Source: Candidatus Nomurabacteria bacterium UBA5155
GTDB lineage: Bacteria; Patescibacteriota; Minisyncoccia; Phycocordibacterales; UBA9973
Assembly: GCA_002413705.1 (NCBI GenBank)
Contig: DHXN01000001.1
Coordinates: 1 to 19,387 of the forward strand
Length of the DNA: 19,387 bases
Direction: 5' to 3'
The position numbers and the translations under genes are program-made. Positions 5,304 through 12,801 of this stretch are shown here, piece by piece (the first letter of the stretch is position 1; every line of letters begins with the position of its first letter). Below the pieces are notes generated by a model, which was given only the letters and a program-made list of their open reading frames with translations, was not told the origin of the DNA and did not search any database.

Positions 5304-6775
5304 TCCTTCACCAAGAATTTTTGCAGAAGGCCGCCGTGTTCGGTGACATAGGCACGGATCTTGCGGCGAGCCATGGTGGTCTTGGCGTAGTCCAGCCACT
5401 TGTTGGAAGGCTTGGAATTTTTACTCGTGATGATTTCCACGATGTCACCATTTTGCAATTTGGCACCGAGCGGAACCATTTTGCCGTTTATGCGAGCAGA
5501 GCTGGTAGTCTCACCAATTCTTGAGTGAATAGCATATGAGAAATCAATCGGACTAGCATCTTCTGGGAGATCTATAACATCACCTTTTGGCGTGAAAACG
5601 AAGATGCGATTTTTAAATAGATCATGATTGAGTTGTTCAAGAAAACGGCTTGGTTTGCTTACCACTCCTTGCAACTCGCGAAGCTCATCCAACCAGTCCA
5701 ATTTTTTGTTGGCGGGCACTGCTCCGCTGTTGTATCCTTCTGTGAATTTATTTTCCTTGTATAAAAAGTGTGAAGCTACACCCATGTCGGCTTCTTGGTT
5801 CATAGCATAGGTACGAATTTGTATTTCGATAATGCCATGCTCTGTTACAACTGTAGTATGAAGTGATTGATATCCGTTTGGTTTTGGCAATGCGATATAG
5901 TCTTTGATTCGCCCAGGAATAGGTTTCCATACCATATGCACCAAACCAAGTACTTGATAACAGTCAGCAACAGTATCTACCTGAACACGCAATGCCACGA
6001 TATCGTAAACGCGCTCAATATCCATTTGATATTTTAACAATTTTCGATGTAGACTAAATAAATGCTTTACCCGAGAATCCATGGAATGGTTTTTGATTGA
6101 AAAATCCACGAGAGTTTTCTCTAAGGTAGCTTCCGCTGCTTGAAGCGTTTTTTGGGCTTCAGGCATACGATGATCAAATAATACTTTGGTCTGGGCGTAT
6201 TCTTTTGGATAGGCGAAAGGAAAGGCTCCGTCTTCAAGTAAACCTTTGAGCTTACCCATACCGAGACGTCCGGCCAATGCAGCGTGTACAGCAATTGTTT
6301 CAACAGCGATGCGTACTTGCTTGTCAGGACGAACATGTTCAAGCGTTTGAATATTGTGCAAGCGATCTGCCAGTTTGATGATCAAGACACGCAAATCTTC
6401 TGCCATGGCCACGAAAAATTTGCGCATACTTTCAACATGACGCTCCTGTCCGCGATATTTTAGTTTTCCAAGTTTGGTAACGCCTTTGACCAAAAATAAA
6501 ATATTCTCACCGAACAATTCTCGAATTTCTTCCTCAGTAGCATCAGTGTCCTCGAGTGTGTCATGGAGTAATCCGCCGATAATCGTTTCAACATCCATAC
6601 CAAGCTCCGCGCAGTTTTTCCCCACGGCAAATACATGTACAAAATACGGCTCGCCACTATTGCGTTTCTGTCTCTCATGTTTTGACTTGGCGAAGTCGTA
6701 GGCTCTCTGTATCAGTTGATGTTCCTCGGCAGTAAGAGGATATTTGATCAGAGCGAATAATGAATCAATTTCCAT
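5300..6775 (-). CDS. rel: Short Rel/SpoT-type (p)ppGpp synthetase/hydrolase
   Basis: This enzyme makes and degrades the alarmone (p)ppGpp from GTP/GDP and ATP. The N-terminal HD hydrolase domain is intact: H47, HDTLEDT at residues 71-77 and KLADRLHN. The synthetase domain follows, with SRVKHLFSLHRK, ERVYDIVALRV, RIKDYIALPKPNGYQSLHT and IEIQIRT. A TGS domain (FVFTPKGDVIDLPEDASPIDFSYAIHS) comes next. RIKD matches the RXKD motif of bifunctional enzymes, not the EXDD of synthetase-only RelA. At 491 residues the protein ends soon after the TGS, so the zinc-finger and ACT/RRM regions of full-length Rel (about 700-740 residues) are missing; ribosome sensing may therefore differ. Leaderless-type promoter. 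It is preceded on the same strand by topA. Confidence 0.94.
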   Translation of the reverse strand: MEIDSLFALIKYPLTAEEHQLIQRAYDFAKSKHERQKRNSGEPYFVHVFAVGKNCAELGMDVETIIGGLLHDTLEDTDATEEEIRELFGENILFLVKGVTKLGKLKYRGQERHVESMRKFFVAMAEDLRVLIIKLADRLHNIQTLEHVRPDKQVRIAVETIAVHAALAGRLGMGKLKGLLEDGAFPFAYPKEYAQTKVLFDHRMPEAQKTLQAAEATLEKTLVDFSIKNHSMDSRVKHLFSLHRKLLKYQMDIERVYDIVALRVQVDTVADCYQVLGLVHMVWKPIPGRIKDYIALPKPNGYQSLHTTVVTEHGIIEIQIRTYAMNQEADMGVASHFLYKENKFTEGYNSGAVPANKKLDWLDELRELQGVVSKPSRFLEQLNHDLFKNRIFVFTPKGDVIDLPEDASPIDFSYAIHSRIGETTSSARINGKMVPLGAKLQNGDIVEIITSKNSKPSNKWLDYAKTTMARRKIRAYVTEHGGLLQKFLVKE

Positions 6776-6781
6776 TCACTA

Positions 6782-6790
6782 ACTATAGCA
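6782..6790 (-). promoter_or_regulatory. Extended -10 promoter for rel, leaderless
   Basis: TGC-TATAGT on the minus strand (6790-6782) with 6 nt to the ATG at 6775. It lies in the 22-nt gap after topA, so rel can be transcribed separately from topA. Confidence 0.72.
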
Positions 6791-6797
6791 CTACTTT

Positions 6798-8996
6798 TTA
6801 TTTTGTCTTCTTCTGAAAGCCTCTCGGTTTCTTTTCTTGTGCCAGCAATTCTTTGGCTTGCTCGAGGGTAATATCATAAACATTGAGCGGTGGTTTGATC
6901 GAACGAAAGTTTCCGTCACAGGCAACATAGGGGCCGAAGCGGCCATTGTTGGCAGTGATATCTGCACCGGTTTTTTCATCCACACCAAGCGTGCGGGGAA
7001 CTGATAGGTATTTTGTAGCCATTTCTACCGTGACAGTCGTTGGATCAACTTCTTTGGGAATGCTTGCCATGCGAGGCTTGACTTGTTTCTTTCCTTTCAC
7101 TTTTGGAGGCATTTCGCCAAGCTGTACATACGGACCAAAACGGCCGATCATGGTGAATATTGAAAGCCCGCTTTCTGGATCAATGCCAATAGGTTCATCT
7201 TTTTTAATTTCCAAACCGTCGATGGTCAATGCGCCGTCGCAATCAGGATAACGATCGCATGATAGAAACTTTCCTCCACGACCCAATTTTACAATCATGG
7301 TACTGCCACATTTTGGACAGCGATACTTGTCGTCAGCCTTTTCCAATGTCGTGGCCTTGTCGAGCTTTTGTTTTTCTTTCACTTCTTTCAAGAATGGCGT
7401 GTAGAACTCTGACAACAATTTTTTGTATTTCAATTCGCCATTGGCAACTTCATCAAGTTTGTCTTCCATACTGGCGGTGAATGTGTCGCTGATGTATTGC
7501 ATAAAATTTTGCTCCAAGAAACTTGAAACCACCTCACCAGTATCAGTCGGCTTCAATGAACGGCCGATCTTTTCGACATAGCCACGATCTTCAATCGTTT
7601 TCATAATGGATGCGTATGTAGAAGGACGTCCAATGCCGCGAGCTTCAAGTTCTTTCACCAGACCTGCCTCTGAGTAGCGATTTGGCGGTTCAGTTTGCTT
7701 GGCAATATCTTCGAAAGAAAGAAGCGTGAGCGGTTCACCTTTTTTGATAACAGGAAGCTCTACGTCTTCGCCACGGGCTGCCTCATCGACTGTCAGCCAA
7801 CCGAGGAATAGTACCTGGCTACCCACAACGGTGAAGTCCGGAATAGTATCAGTTGTGACATTTCCCACCACACGTGTTTTCAAGACTTTGGCATCAGCCA
7901 TTTGTGAAGCAACTGTTCGTTCCCAAATTAAACGATACAATTTCTTTTGTTCTTCGGTCATGCCGAGTGATTCTTTTTCAAAATGAGTCGGACGGATAGC
8001 TTCATGGGCTTCCTGAGCATTCTTTGCTTTGGTTTTATATGCTCGAGTTTCCAAAAATTCTTTGCCAAACTTTTTTATCACCATTGCGCTAATACCAGCA
8101 ACAGCAATATCAGAAAGCGTTGTTGAGTCAGTACGCATGTAGGTGATATGGCCGGCTTCGTAGAGCTTTTGTGCTACTTGCATGGTGCGAGCAGGGGAGA
8201 ATGACAAGCGTGAACTGGCAGCTTGTTGCAATGTTGATGTCGTAAACGGTGCTTTAGGAGAGCGTTTTTGTTCTGTTTCTTTGATATCTTTTACAAGCCA
8301 GTCTTCTTTGTTGGCAATGCTAAGGATACGATCTACTTCTTTGCGATCGCGCGGTTCTTCCACACATGTCAGTAATAATTTTGCTTTAGATTTAGTTTCA
8401 ACGTTTGCTTGCAGCACCCAATAGTCTTCTGGAACAAATGCGCGGATTTCACGTTCGCGTTCGACAATAATACGAAGTGCTGGTGACTGAACGCGACCAG
8501 CTGAAAGACCATAGCGCACTTTTTGCCAAATAATGCCTGACAGGTCATAGCCAACAAGACGATCCAACACACGGCGAGCTTCTTGCGCTTGACGCAAATC
8601 AGTGTCGATGTCTCGAGGATGGTTCAATGCTTCTGTCACGGCTTCTTTGGTAATTTCATTGAAGGTCACGCGAGTGATCGGTGCTTTGACTTTTTTGTCT
8701 TCGCGCAGCAACTCATGGATGTGCCATGCGATCGCTTCTCCTTCGCGGTCCGGGTCGGGTGCCAAAACAATTTCTTTAGCTTTCTCGGCCAGTGCTTGCA
8801 GTTCATGTACTATTTTTTCTTTGCCTTTACTAATTTCATAATGCGGAATAAAACCGCCTTCGATGTCGATGGCTTTTTTGTTTGACTTTGGCAAGTCGCG
8901 AACGTGTCCGACAGATGCGCGCACGGTATATGCGCCATCAAGATATTTCTCGATCGTTTTTGCTTTTGATGGTGATTCAACAATTAATAATTTCAT
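6798..8996 (-). CDS. topA: DNA topoisomerase I (type IA)
   Basis: TopA relaxes negative supercoils through a covalent 5'-phosphotyrosine. Numbered from the ATG at 8996 (732 residues): Toprim start LLIVESPSKAKTIEKYL, acidic triad D81-D83-E85 in DPDREGE, the GLSAGRVQSPALR strand, catalytic Tyr286 in ITYMRTDS, and RPSTYASI. A four-cysteine zinc finger follows (C560, C563, C580, C586), then two C-terminal repeats each ending GRFGPYV, the usual DNA-binding tail. The frame is open upstream to a TTG at 9038, but family homology starts exactly at MKLLIVESP, so the ATG at 8996 is chosen. That ATG overlaps the stop of a tiny upstream frame. dprA lies upstream and rel downstream, all on one strand. Confidence 0.96.
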   Translation of the reverse strand: MKLLIVESPSKAKTIEKYLDGAYTVRASVGHVRDLPKSNKKAIDIEGGFIPHYEISKGKEKIVHELQALAEKAKEIVLAPDPDREGEAIAWHIHELLREDKKVKAPITRVTFNEITKEAVTEALNHPRDIDTDLRQAQEARRVLDRLVGYDLSGIIWQKVRYGLSAGRVQSPALRIIVEREREIRAFVPEDYWVLQANVETKSKAKLLLTCVEEPRDRKEVDRILSIANKEDWLVKDIKETEQKRSPKAPFTTSTLQQAASSRLSFSPARTMQVAQKLYEAGHITYMRTDSTTLSDIAVAGISAMVIKKFGKEFLETRAYKTKAKNAQEAHEAIRPTHFEKESLGMTEEQKKLYRLIWERTVASQMADAKVLKTRVVGNVTTDTIPDFTVVGSQVLFLGWLTVDEAARGEDVELPVIKKGEPLTLLSFEDIAKQTEPPNRYSEAGLVKELEARGIGRPSTYASIMKTIEDRGYVEKIGRSLKPTDTGEVVSSFLEQNFMQYISDTFTASMEDKLDEVANGELKYKKLLSEFYTPFLKEVKEKQKLDKATTLEKADDKYRCPKCGSTMIVKLGRGGKFLSCDRYPDCDGALTIDGLEIKKDEPIGIDPESGLSIFTMIGRFGPYVQLGEMPPKVKGKKQVKPRMASIPKEVDPTTVTVEMATKYLSVPRTLGVDEKTGADITANNGRFGPYVACDGNFRSIKPPLNVYDITLEQAKELLAQEKKPRGFQKKTK

Positions 8997-9019
8997 ATTT
9001 GTGTCTGCAGTAGTACCAT
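8993..9019 (-). CDS. Candidate 8-codon leader peptide coupled to topA
   Basis: The frame encodes MVLLQTQI and stops at a TGA overlapping the topA start as ATGA. Its ATG lies 9 nt after an extended -10 box (TGC-TAAAAT), so a near-leaderless mRNA would begin at this codon, whereas topA itself has no -10 box or Shine-Dalgarno sequence at the expected distance. Translational coupling is an inference; a frame this short could occur by chance. Confidence 0.35.
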   Translation of the reverse strand: MVLLQTQI

Positions 9020-9028
9020 GCCAAAAAT

Positions 9029-9037
9029 ATTTTAGCA
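9029..9037 (-). promoter_or_regulatory. Extended -10 promoter upstream of topA
   Basis: TGC-TAAAAT on the minus strand (9037-9029). The predicted start at about 9022 would give a 26-nt leader for topA, or a leader of about 3 nt for the 8-codon frame at 9019. Confidence 0.55.
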
Positions 9038-9046
9038 AATAGCATA

Positions 9047-9928
9047 CTATATAATACGTTCGATCAGTCCGTAGGTTTCTCTAATAACACCTTTGATTTC
9101 CAGTGTAGAAAAGGCAATTGATGCGGTAATAGCATCAAGTTCGAGATTGTGGATAATTGTCTCTTTGGATTGCGGTGTCACGATGAAAGCCAGGATGCGA
9201 TCCTCTGTGTCATTTAATAGTATGGAGGGCGAAGAAGACCATGAAAAAGATGGCTGTCCCGGCTCAATAAAGCCAAGCTCTTTTAATATATCCGCCGGTT
9301 CAGTGATGGGTACGGCGCCAAGTTTCAAAAGCCAGTTTGCACCGACAGAGGTGCGTGAATTGATGGGGCCGGGAACTGCGCCGACTGTCTTGTTGTATTC
9401 AGTGGCCAGGCGGCTGGTGATGAGTGTGCCGGATTTTTCCTGGGCTTCGATGACGATCGTCATCGAAGCAATTCCTGCCTCCAAACGATTGCGTTGCGGA
9501 AATGTCCAAGGCGCGCCGATTGTGTCGTGATCGAATTCACTGAGCAGTGCGCCACCTTCTCTCAAAATTCGTTCTGCTAATTTCACATGTTTTTGCGGAT
9601 ACACGATATCCCAATTCAATCCCGAGCCGGGAAATGCAATCGTTGGCAGTCCGACATCAAGCGCTGCCTGATGCGCGATGGCATCGATGCCAAATGCCAA
9701 CCCCGACACTATGGTTACGGGATAGTCAGCCAAACCTTTGATCAACATTTCGCAGGCGTATTTTCCATAGCTTGAAAATTTTCGCGACCCCACGATCGTG
9801 ATCAGTGTCGTGCCAATGACCCGATCAAGACTGCCGCGCATGTACAAAGTTTTGGGCGGTTGCGGAATTTCTTTCAACTGCGGAAAATGTTGCTCGATGT
9901 TGATTGTTTGAATGGGAAATTGTTCCAT
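9047..9928 (-). CDS. dprA: DNA processing protein DprA/Smf
   Basis: DprA binds incoming single-stranded DNA during natural transformation and loads RecA. The 293-residue protein has the Rossmann-like core: VGSRKFSSYG, VSGLAFGIDAIAH, PGSGLNWDIVYP, FPQRNRLEAG, EAQEKSGTLITSRLA and the VPGPI strand. A short C-terminal segment resembles the winged-helix DML1 domain. The N-terminal SAM-like domain of longer homologues seems absent or reduced. Retention of dprA fits DNA uptake in Patescibacteria, which often keep competence genes, although no com genes are in this window. It precedes topA by 50 bp on the same strand, a common bacterial pairing. An extended -10 box ends 6 nt before the ATG. Confidence 0.94.
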   Translation of the reverse strand: MEQFPIQTINIEQHFPQLKEIPQPPKTLYMRGSLDRVIGTTLITIVGSRKFSSYGKYACEMLIKGLADYPVTIVSGLAFGIDAIAHQAALDVGLPTIAFPGSGLNWDIVYPQKHVKLAERILREGGALLSEFDHDTIGAPWTFPQRNRLEAGIASMTIVIEAQEKSGTLITSRLATEYNKTVGAVPGPINSRTSVGANWLLKLGAVPITEPADILKELGFIEPGQPSFSWSSSPSILLNDTEDRILAFIVTPQSKETIIHNLELDAITASIAFSTLEIKGVIRETYGLIERII

Positions 9929-9934
9929 GCAAAA

Positions 9935-9943
9935 AGTATTGCA
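9935..9943 (-). promoter_or_regulatory. Extended -10 promoter for dprA, leaderless
   Basis: TGC-AATACT on the minus strand (9943-9935) with 6 nt to the ATG at 9928. The hexamer is weaker than others but has the TGn extension. Confidence 0.5.
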
Positions 9944-9947
9944 TATT

Positions 9948-10015
9948 GAGTATCAAGAAAAACCAAAGAAAAATATAAGAAAAATTGAGAATTTCTTATA
10001 TTAAAATTGATACTC
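9948..10015. promoter_or_regulatory. Nested dyad between divergent dprA and the 10035 gene
   Basis: The outer arms GAGTATCAA (9948-9956) and TTGATACTC (10007-10015) are perfect inverse complements. Inside them AATATAAGAAA (9972-9982) and TTTCTTATATT (9992-10002) form a second perfect 11-bp inverted repeat. The block lies between the two divergent -10 boxes and covers both -35 regions, as an operator would. AT-richness raises the chance background for the inner arm. Confidence 0.5.
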
Positions 10016-10022
10016 GGTTTTC

Positions 10023-10028
10023 TATACT
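10023..10028 (+). promoter_or_regulatory. -10 box for the 10035 gene, leaderless
   Basis: TATACT at 10023-10028, then 6 nt, then ATG at 10035. This spacing selects the ATG over the TTG one codon upstream. Confidence 0.65.
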
Positions 10029-10034
10029 GTTTTG

Positions 10035-10505
10035 ATGAAACAAATAGAAGATTTTGAAACGATAAAATTAAAAGCAGAGCAAACATATAAAACATTCGGT
10101 GAAGTATATTGTCCTTATTTAAAAGAAAAAGTTATTTTTAATTCGTTTGGTCTGGAACATCTTAAATTCAAACAACATAGAAAAGCTCGTTCGGAACAAG
10201 ATCAATCTATGCGATTTAAACTTTTATATTTAATACCTGAAGTCATTAAAGCGTCTCATACATTGCAAGGCATATTAGAAACTAAAAGATTTGAATATAT
10301 TAAAGTTAATAACCGATGGGAACGAATTCTAAAAATTGTAACTTACTATGAATTTATTGCAGTCATAGGTCGAAATAGAATAAAAGTAGTTATAAAACAA
10401 ATTGGAAATAATCAAAAAATATTTTGGAGTATTATCCCTTCTTGGGGTATGAATAAAAATACCATGACCAGAATATTACATAATGGAACACTAGAGGAAG
10501 ATTAA
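10035..10505 (+). CDS. AT-rich orphan, possibly a PBECR/RelE-like nuclease fold
   Basis: This 156-residue protein is markedly more AT-rich than dprA and serS beside it. It shows a pattern I associate with a small family in CPR and phage genomes: CPYLKEKVIFNSFGLEHLKF, an Arg/Lys-rich helix (KARSEQDQSMRFKLL), YYEFIAVIGRNRIKVVIKQIG, and FWSIIPSWG. This resembles the PBECR group of barnase/EndoU/ColicinE5/RelE-like nucleases, where a beta-sheet half carries a conserved His and Arg, but the assignment is from memory and tentative. No antitoxin partner is adjacent. Composition, the operator-like dyad upstream and the terminator downstream suggest an independently acquired, self-regulated gene. Confidence 0.75.
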   Translation: MKQIEDFETIKLKAEQTYKTFGEVYCPYLKEKVIFNSFGLEHLKFKQHRKARSEQDQSMRFKLLYLIPEVIKASHTLQGILETKRFEYIKVNNRWERILKIVTYYEFIAVIGRNRIKVVIKQIGNNQKIFWSIIPSWGMNKNTMTRILHNGTLEED

Positions 10506-10514
10506 AAAACAAAA

Positions 10515-10538
10515 AATCCCGCAAAGGGATTGTTTGTT
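10515..10538 (+). terminator. Intrinsic terminator after the 10035 gene
   Basis: The stem AATCCC/GGGATT (10515-10520 with 10526-10531) has loop GCAAA and is followed by GTTTGTT. The stem is short and its T-tract is interrupted by G. Confidence 0.6.
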
Positions 10539-10539
10539 A

Positions 10540-10593
10540 GATGTTTGGTTACAGCTTAGTGCCGTGAGAGGGAAAAAGATCCCTCCAAACATC
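10540..10593 (+). ncRNA. Candidate structured RNA upstream of serS
   Basis: The perfect 9-bp outer stem GATGTTTGG/CCAAACATC (10540-10548 with 10585-10593) encloses a 20-nt single-stranded stretch and an inner AGGGA/TCCCT hairpin (10569-10573 with 10580-10584) that abuts the outer strand. The region 10506-10688 holds no gene. It could be a small RNA, a leader element, or the 3' end of the preceding transcript; strand is uncertain. It matches no RNA family I recognise. Confidence 0.35.
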
Positions 10594-10646
10594 CAAAAAT
10601 AATATATCATAAGGTTGCAACATCATCAAGTTAATAAAACATCAAA

Positions 10647-10679
10647 AATCTTTAAAAAATCTTTAAAATACGCTATAGT
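10647..10679 (+). promoter_or_regulatory. Promoter region of serS
   Basis: TATAGT (10674-10679) lies 9 nt before the ATG, predicting a leader of about 3 nt. TTTAAA (10651-10656), 17 bp upstream of it, is a weak -35. The segment 10647-10668 is two exact tandem copies of AATCTTTAAAA, an 11-bp period close to one helical turn. Confidence 0.6.
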
Positions 10680-10688
10680 AGAGCTACT

Positions 10689-11957
10689 ATGCTCGATATT
10701 AAATTTATTAAGGAAAACCCTGACATTATCAAGGAAGCGGTGCAGAAAAAGAACGTGTCACTTGATGTTGATCATCTGTTAGCAGTTGAAGAAAAGCGCC
10801 GCGAAGCATTGACAAATTTTGAGGCACTTCGCACGGAGCAAAATAATTTGTCAGATAAAATCCCCCAGACATCGGATGCTGTTGAACGCGCGTCACTGAT
10901 CGAAAACTTGAAACCACTCAAAGAAAAAGTACAAGAAGCTGAGGAAGCCGTGCGTGTCACCATGAAAGAATGGCAAGGACTAATGCTGCAAGTACCCAAC
11001 ATCCCTGACATGTCTGCGCCGGTTGGTCCGGACGAAACATTTAGCGTGGTGCAAAAAACATGGGGTGAAAAACCGGTATTTGATTTTGAACCAAAAGATC
11101 ATATTGAAATTATGTTGAAGCTCGATATCGCCGATTTTGAACGCGGAGTGAAAGTGCACGGCTTTCGCGGATACTATCTGAAAGGTGATGCAGTGCGACT
11201 TTGTTTTGCGATTTGGAACTATGCCATGGACTTCTGGGGTAAGCGCGGATTCAATCCGGTCATGCCGCCAATGATCACCAAGCGTGAACCGTTGATGGGT
11301 TGCGGATTTATTCCACAAGGTGAAGCGGATATTTATCAAAACCAAGACGGTACTTATCTGGTAGGAACATCTGAAGTGGGGCTGATGGGCATGTACATGG
11401 ATGAAGTTATTGCAAAAGAACAACTGCCAATCAAAATGCTCGGCTTCTCTCCGTGCTATCGTCTTGAAGCGGGAAGTTATAACAAGGACGTGAAGGGTCT
11501 GATTCGTGTGCATGAATTTTATAAACTTGAACAAGTAGTCTTGTGCGAAGCATCGCACGAAGAAAGTGTGAAGTGGCATGAGAGTATGAATGAAAGCACT
11601 GAGCAGTTTATCGAATCATTCGGTATTCCATATCATACCCTCAATGCTTCAACGGGGGACATGGGTCTGGGTAAAGTGAAAATGTATGACATCGAGCTCT
11701 GGGTGCCAAAAGAAGAACAGTATCGAGAAATTTCTTCCGCATCATATTTCCATGATTTTCAAACACGACGTCTCGGCATCAGATACAAAAACGCTGATGG
11801 CAAACTCCGCTATGTGCACTCACTAAACTGCACTGCCATTCCAACTCCTCGTATCCTGGTGTCACTGGTTGAAAATTTTCAAGAAGCTGACGGTACTATT
11901 CGTATTCCGGAAGTACTTCGTCCTTATATGAACAATCAACAATACATCGGCAAGTAG
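10689..11957 (+). CDS. serS: Seryl-tRNA synthetase
   Basis: SerRS charges tRNA-Ser with serine through seryl-adenylate. The 422-residue protein has the standard layout. The N-terminal antiparallel coiled-coil arm runs over about residues 25-100 after the typical start MLDIKFIKENPD. The class II core follows: VGTSEVGLMGMY, the motif 2 region PCYRLEAGSYNKDVKGLIRVHEF, SSASYFHDFQTRR, and motif 3 RYVHSLNCTAIPTPRILVSLVENFQ. The end IRIPEVLRPYM is also typical. It heads a plus-strand cluster with ftsQ (1-nt gap), dus and dnaX. No regulatory T-box is evident upstream. Confidence 0.97.
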   Translation: MLDIKFIKENPDIIKEAVQKKNVSLDVDHLLAVEEKRREALTNFEALRTEQNNLSDKIPQTSDAVERASLIENLKPLKEKVQEAEEAVRVTMKEWQGLMLQVPNIPDMSAPVGPDETFSVVQKTWGEKPVFDFEPKDHIEIMLKLDIADFERGVKVHGFRGYYLKGDAVRLCFAIWNYAMDFWGKRGFNPVMPPMITKREPLMGCGFIPQGEADIYQNQDGTYLVGTSEVGLMGMYMDEVIAKEQLPIKMLGFSPCYRLEAGSYNKDVKGLIRVHEFYKLEQVVLCEASHEESVKWHESMNESTEQFIESFGIPYHTLNASTGDMGLGKVKMYDIELWVPKEEQYREISSASYFHDFQTRRLGIRYKNADGKLRYVHSLNCTAIPTPRILVSLVENFQEADGTIRIPEVLRPYMNNQQYIGK

Positions 11958-11958
11958 T

Positions 11959-12789
11959 ATGTATGAACGGACCTATCACAAGGCAGTGTTAAAAACTGAT
12001 GAAAAGCCGACAGAAAAATCCATTCGAATTAATTGGAAGTTGATCGTGTGGATTTTTGCCGTTGCAGCTCTGTTGGTCGGAGTTGTCTTTGTGATCCGCA
12101 TACCGCGACTGCAAGTGAAAAATATTGAAGTCGTCGGTGCCAATGTAGTAGACCCTGGAGACATGACAGAATTCATCAACAATCAACTTGTCGGTAAAAA
12201 GTTTTTTCTTTTGCCGCGAACAAGTATTTTTTTGATCCCGCAGCATCGATTGGAAAATGAAATAAAAGCGGCGTTTCCGCGCTTGCAAACAGTGAGAGTG
12301 AACCGCAAAAACTTCTCGACTCTCTCTATTGTGGTGACTGAATATCAAGGAATTTATCTATGGTGCGCCGATGCCACCACTTGCTACTTCATGGATCAGA
12401 ACGGCATAGTGTTTGCACCTGCTCCATATTTTTCCGGTAGCGCATACCCGAAGATTTTTATCGGTTCAATGACTGCTTTGCCGTTTCGTGCGCTGACGGT
12501 GGATCAGAATACTGTCATCAGCACATTTCTCACCAAGCTGCCTGCATTGCAAATCATTCCGACAGAATTTCATTTTCTCAGTGATCATGAGCTTGATATT
12601 TATTTCAATCATGGCGGACAGCAAGCAACATTGATGTTTGATCCCACGACTGATATGAACGAGTCACTCAATGCATTGTTCACCGGTTTGCGCACTGAAC
12701 CGTTGGCAAGCAAATTTCATGATTCGACAAAAATTTTACAATACATTGACCTGCGTTTTTCAAACAGAGTGGTGTATAAATTTCAATAG
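11959..12789 (+). CDS. ftsQ: FtsQ/DivIB-like cell division protein with POTRA domain
   Basis: A bitopic membrane protein of 276 residues: a basic cytoplasmic tail (about residues 1-26), one transmembrane helix (about 27-47), then a POTRA-like domain beginning LQVKNIEVVGANVV and running through LENEIKAAFPRL and TLSIVVTEYQGIYLW. The FtsQ beta-domain is suggested by CYFMDQNGIVFAPAP. FtsQ bridges early and late divisome proteins outside the cytoplasmic membrane. Two cysteines (in CADATTC) could form a disulfide. Sequence similarity is judged from pattern only, as FtsQ is poorly conserved; a generic POTRA protein is the alternative. It starts 1 nt after the serS stop and has no -10 box at leaderless distance, so it is probably co-transcribed and coupled with serS. 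Confidence 0.72.
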   Translation: MYERTYHKAVLKTDEKPTEKSIRINWKLIVWIFAVAALLVGVVFVIRIPRLQVKNIEVVGANVVDPGDMTEFINNQLVGKKFFLLPRTSIFLIPQHRLENEIKAAFPRLQTVRVNRKNFSTLSIVVTEYQGIYLWCADATTCYFMDQNGIVFAPAPYFSGSAYPKIFIGSMTALPFRALTVDQNTVISTFLTKLPALQIIPTEFHFLSDHELDIYFNHGGQQATLMFDPTTDMNESLNALFTGLRTEPLASKFHDSTKILQYIDLRFSNRVVYKFQ

Positions 12790-12801
12790 CAGTTTCATAG
12801 T

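Noticed and set aside
8997..9038. TTG start extending topA by 14 residues
   Set aside because: Topoisomerase I homology begins at MKLLIVESP (8996) and the TTG lies upstream of the predicted transcription start.
9971..10002. The inner AT-rich inverted repeat as a terminator for a gene ending here
   Set aside because: No gene ends in this interval; both flanking genes start here, so an operator-like role fits better.
10506..10688. T-box riboswitch upstream of serS
   Set aside because: No T-box sequence, specifier loop or antiterminator could be found, and a promoter box sits 9 nt before the start.
10980..11579. 199-residue open frame opposite serS
   Set aside because: Antisense to the conserved catalytic core of SerRS; composition is that of a shadow frame.
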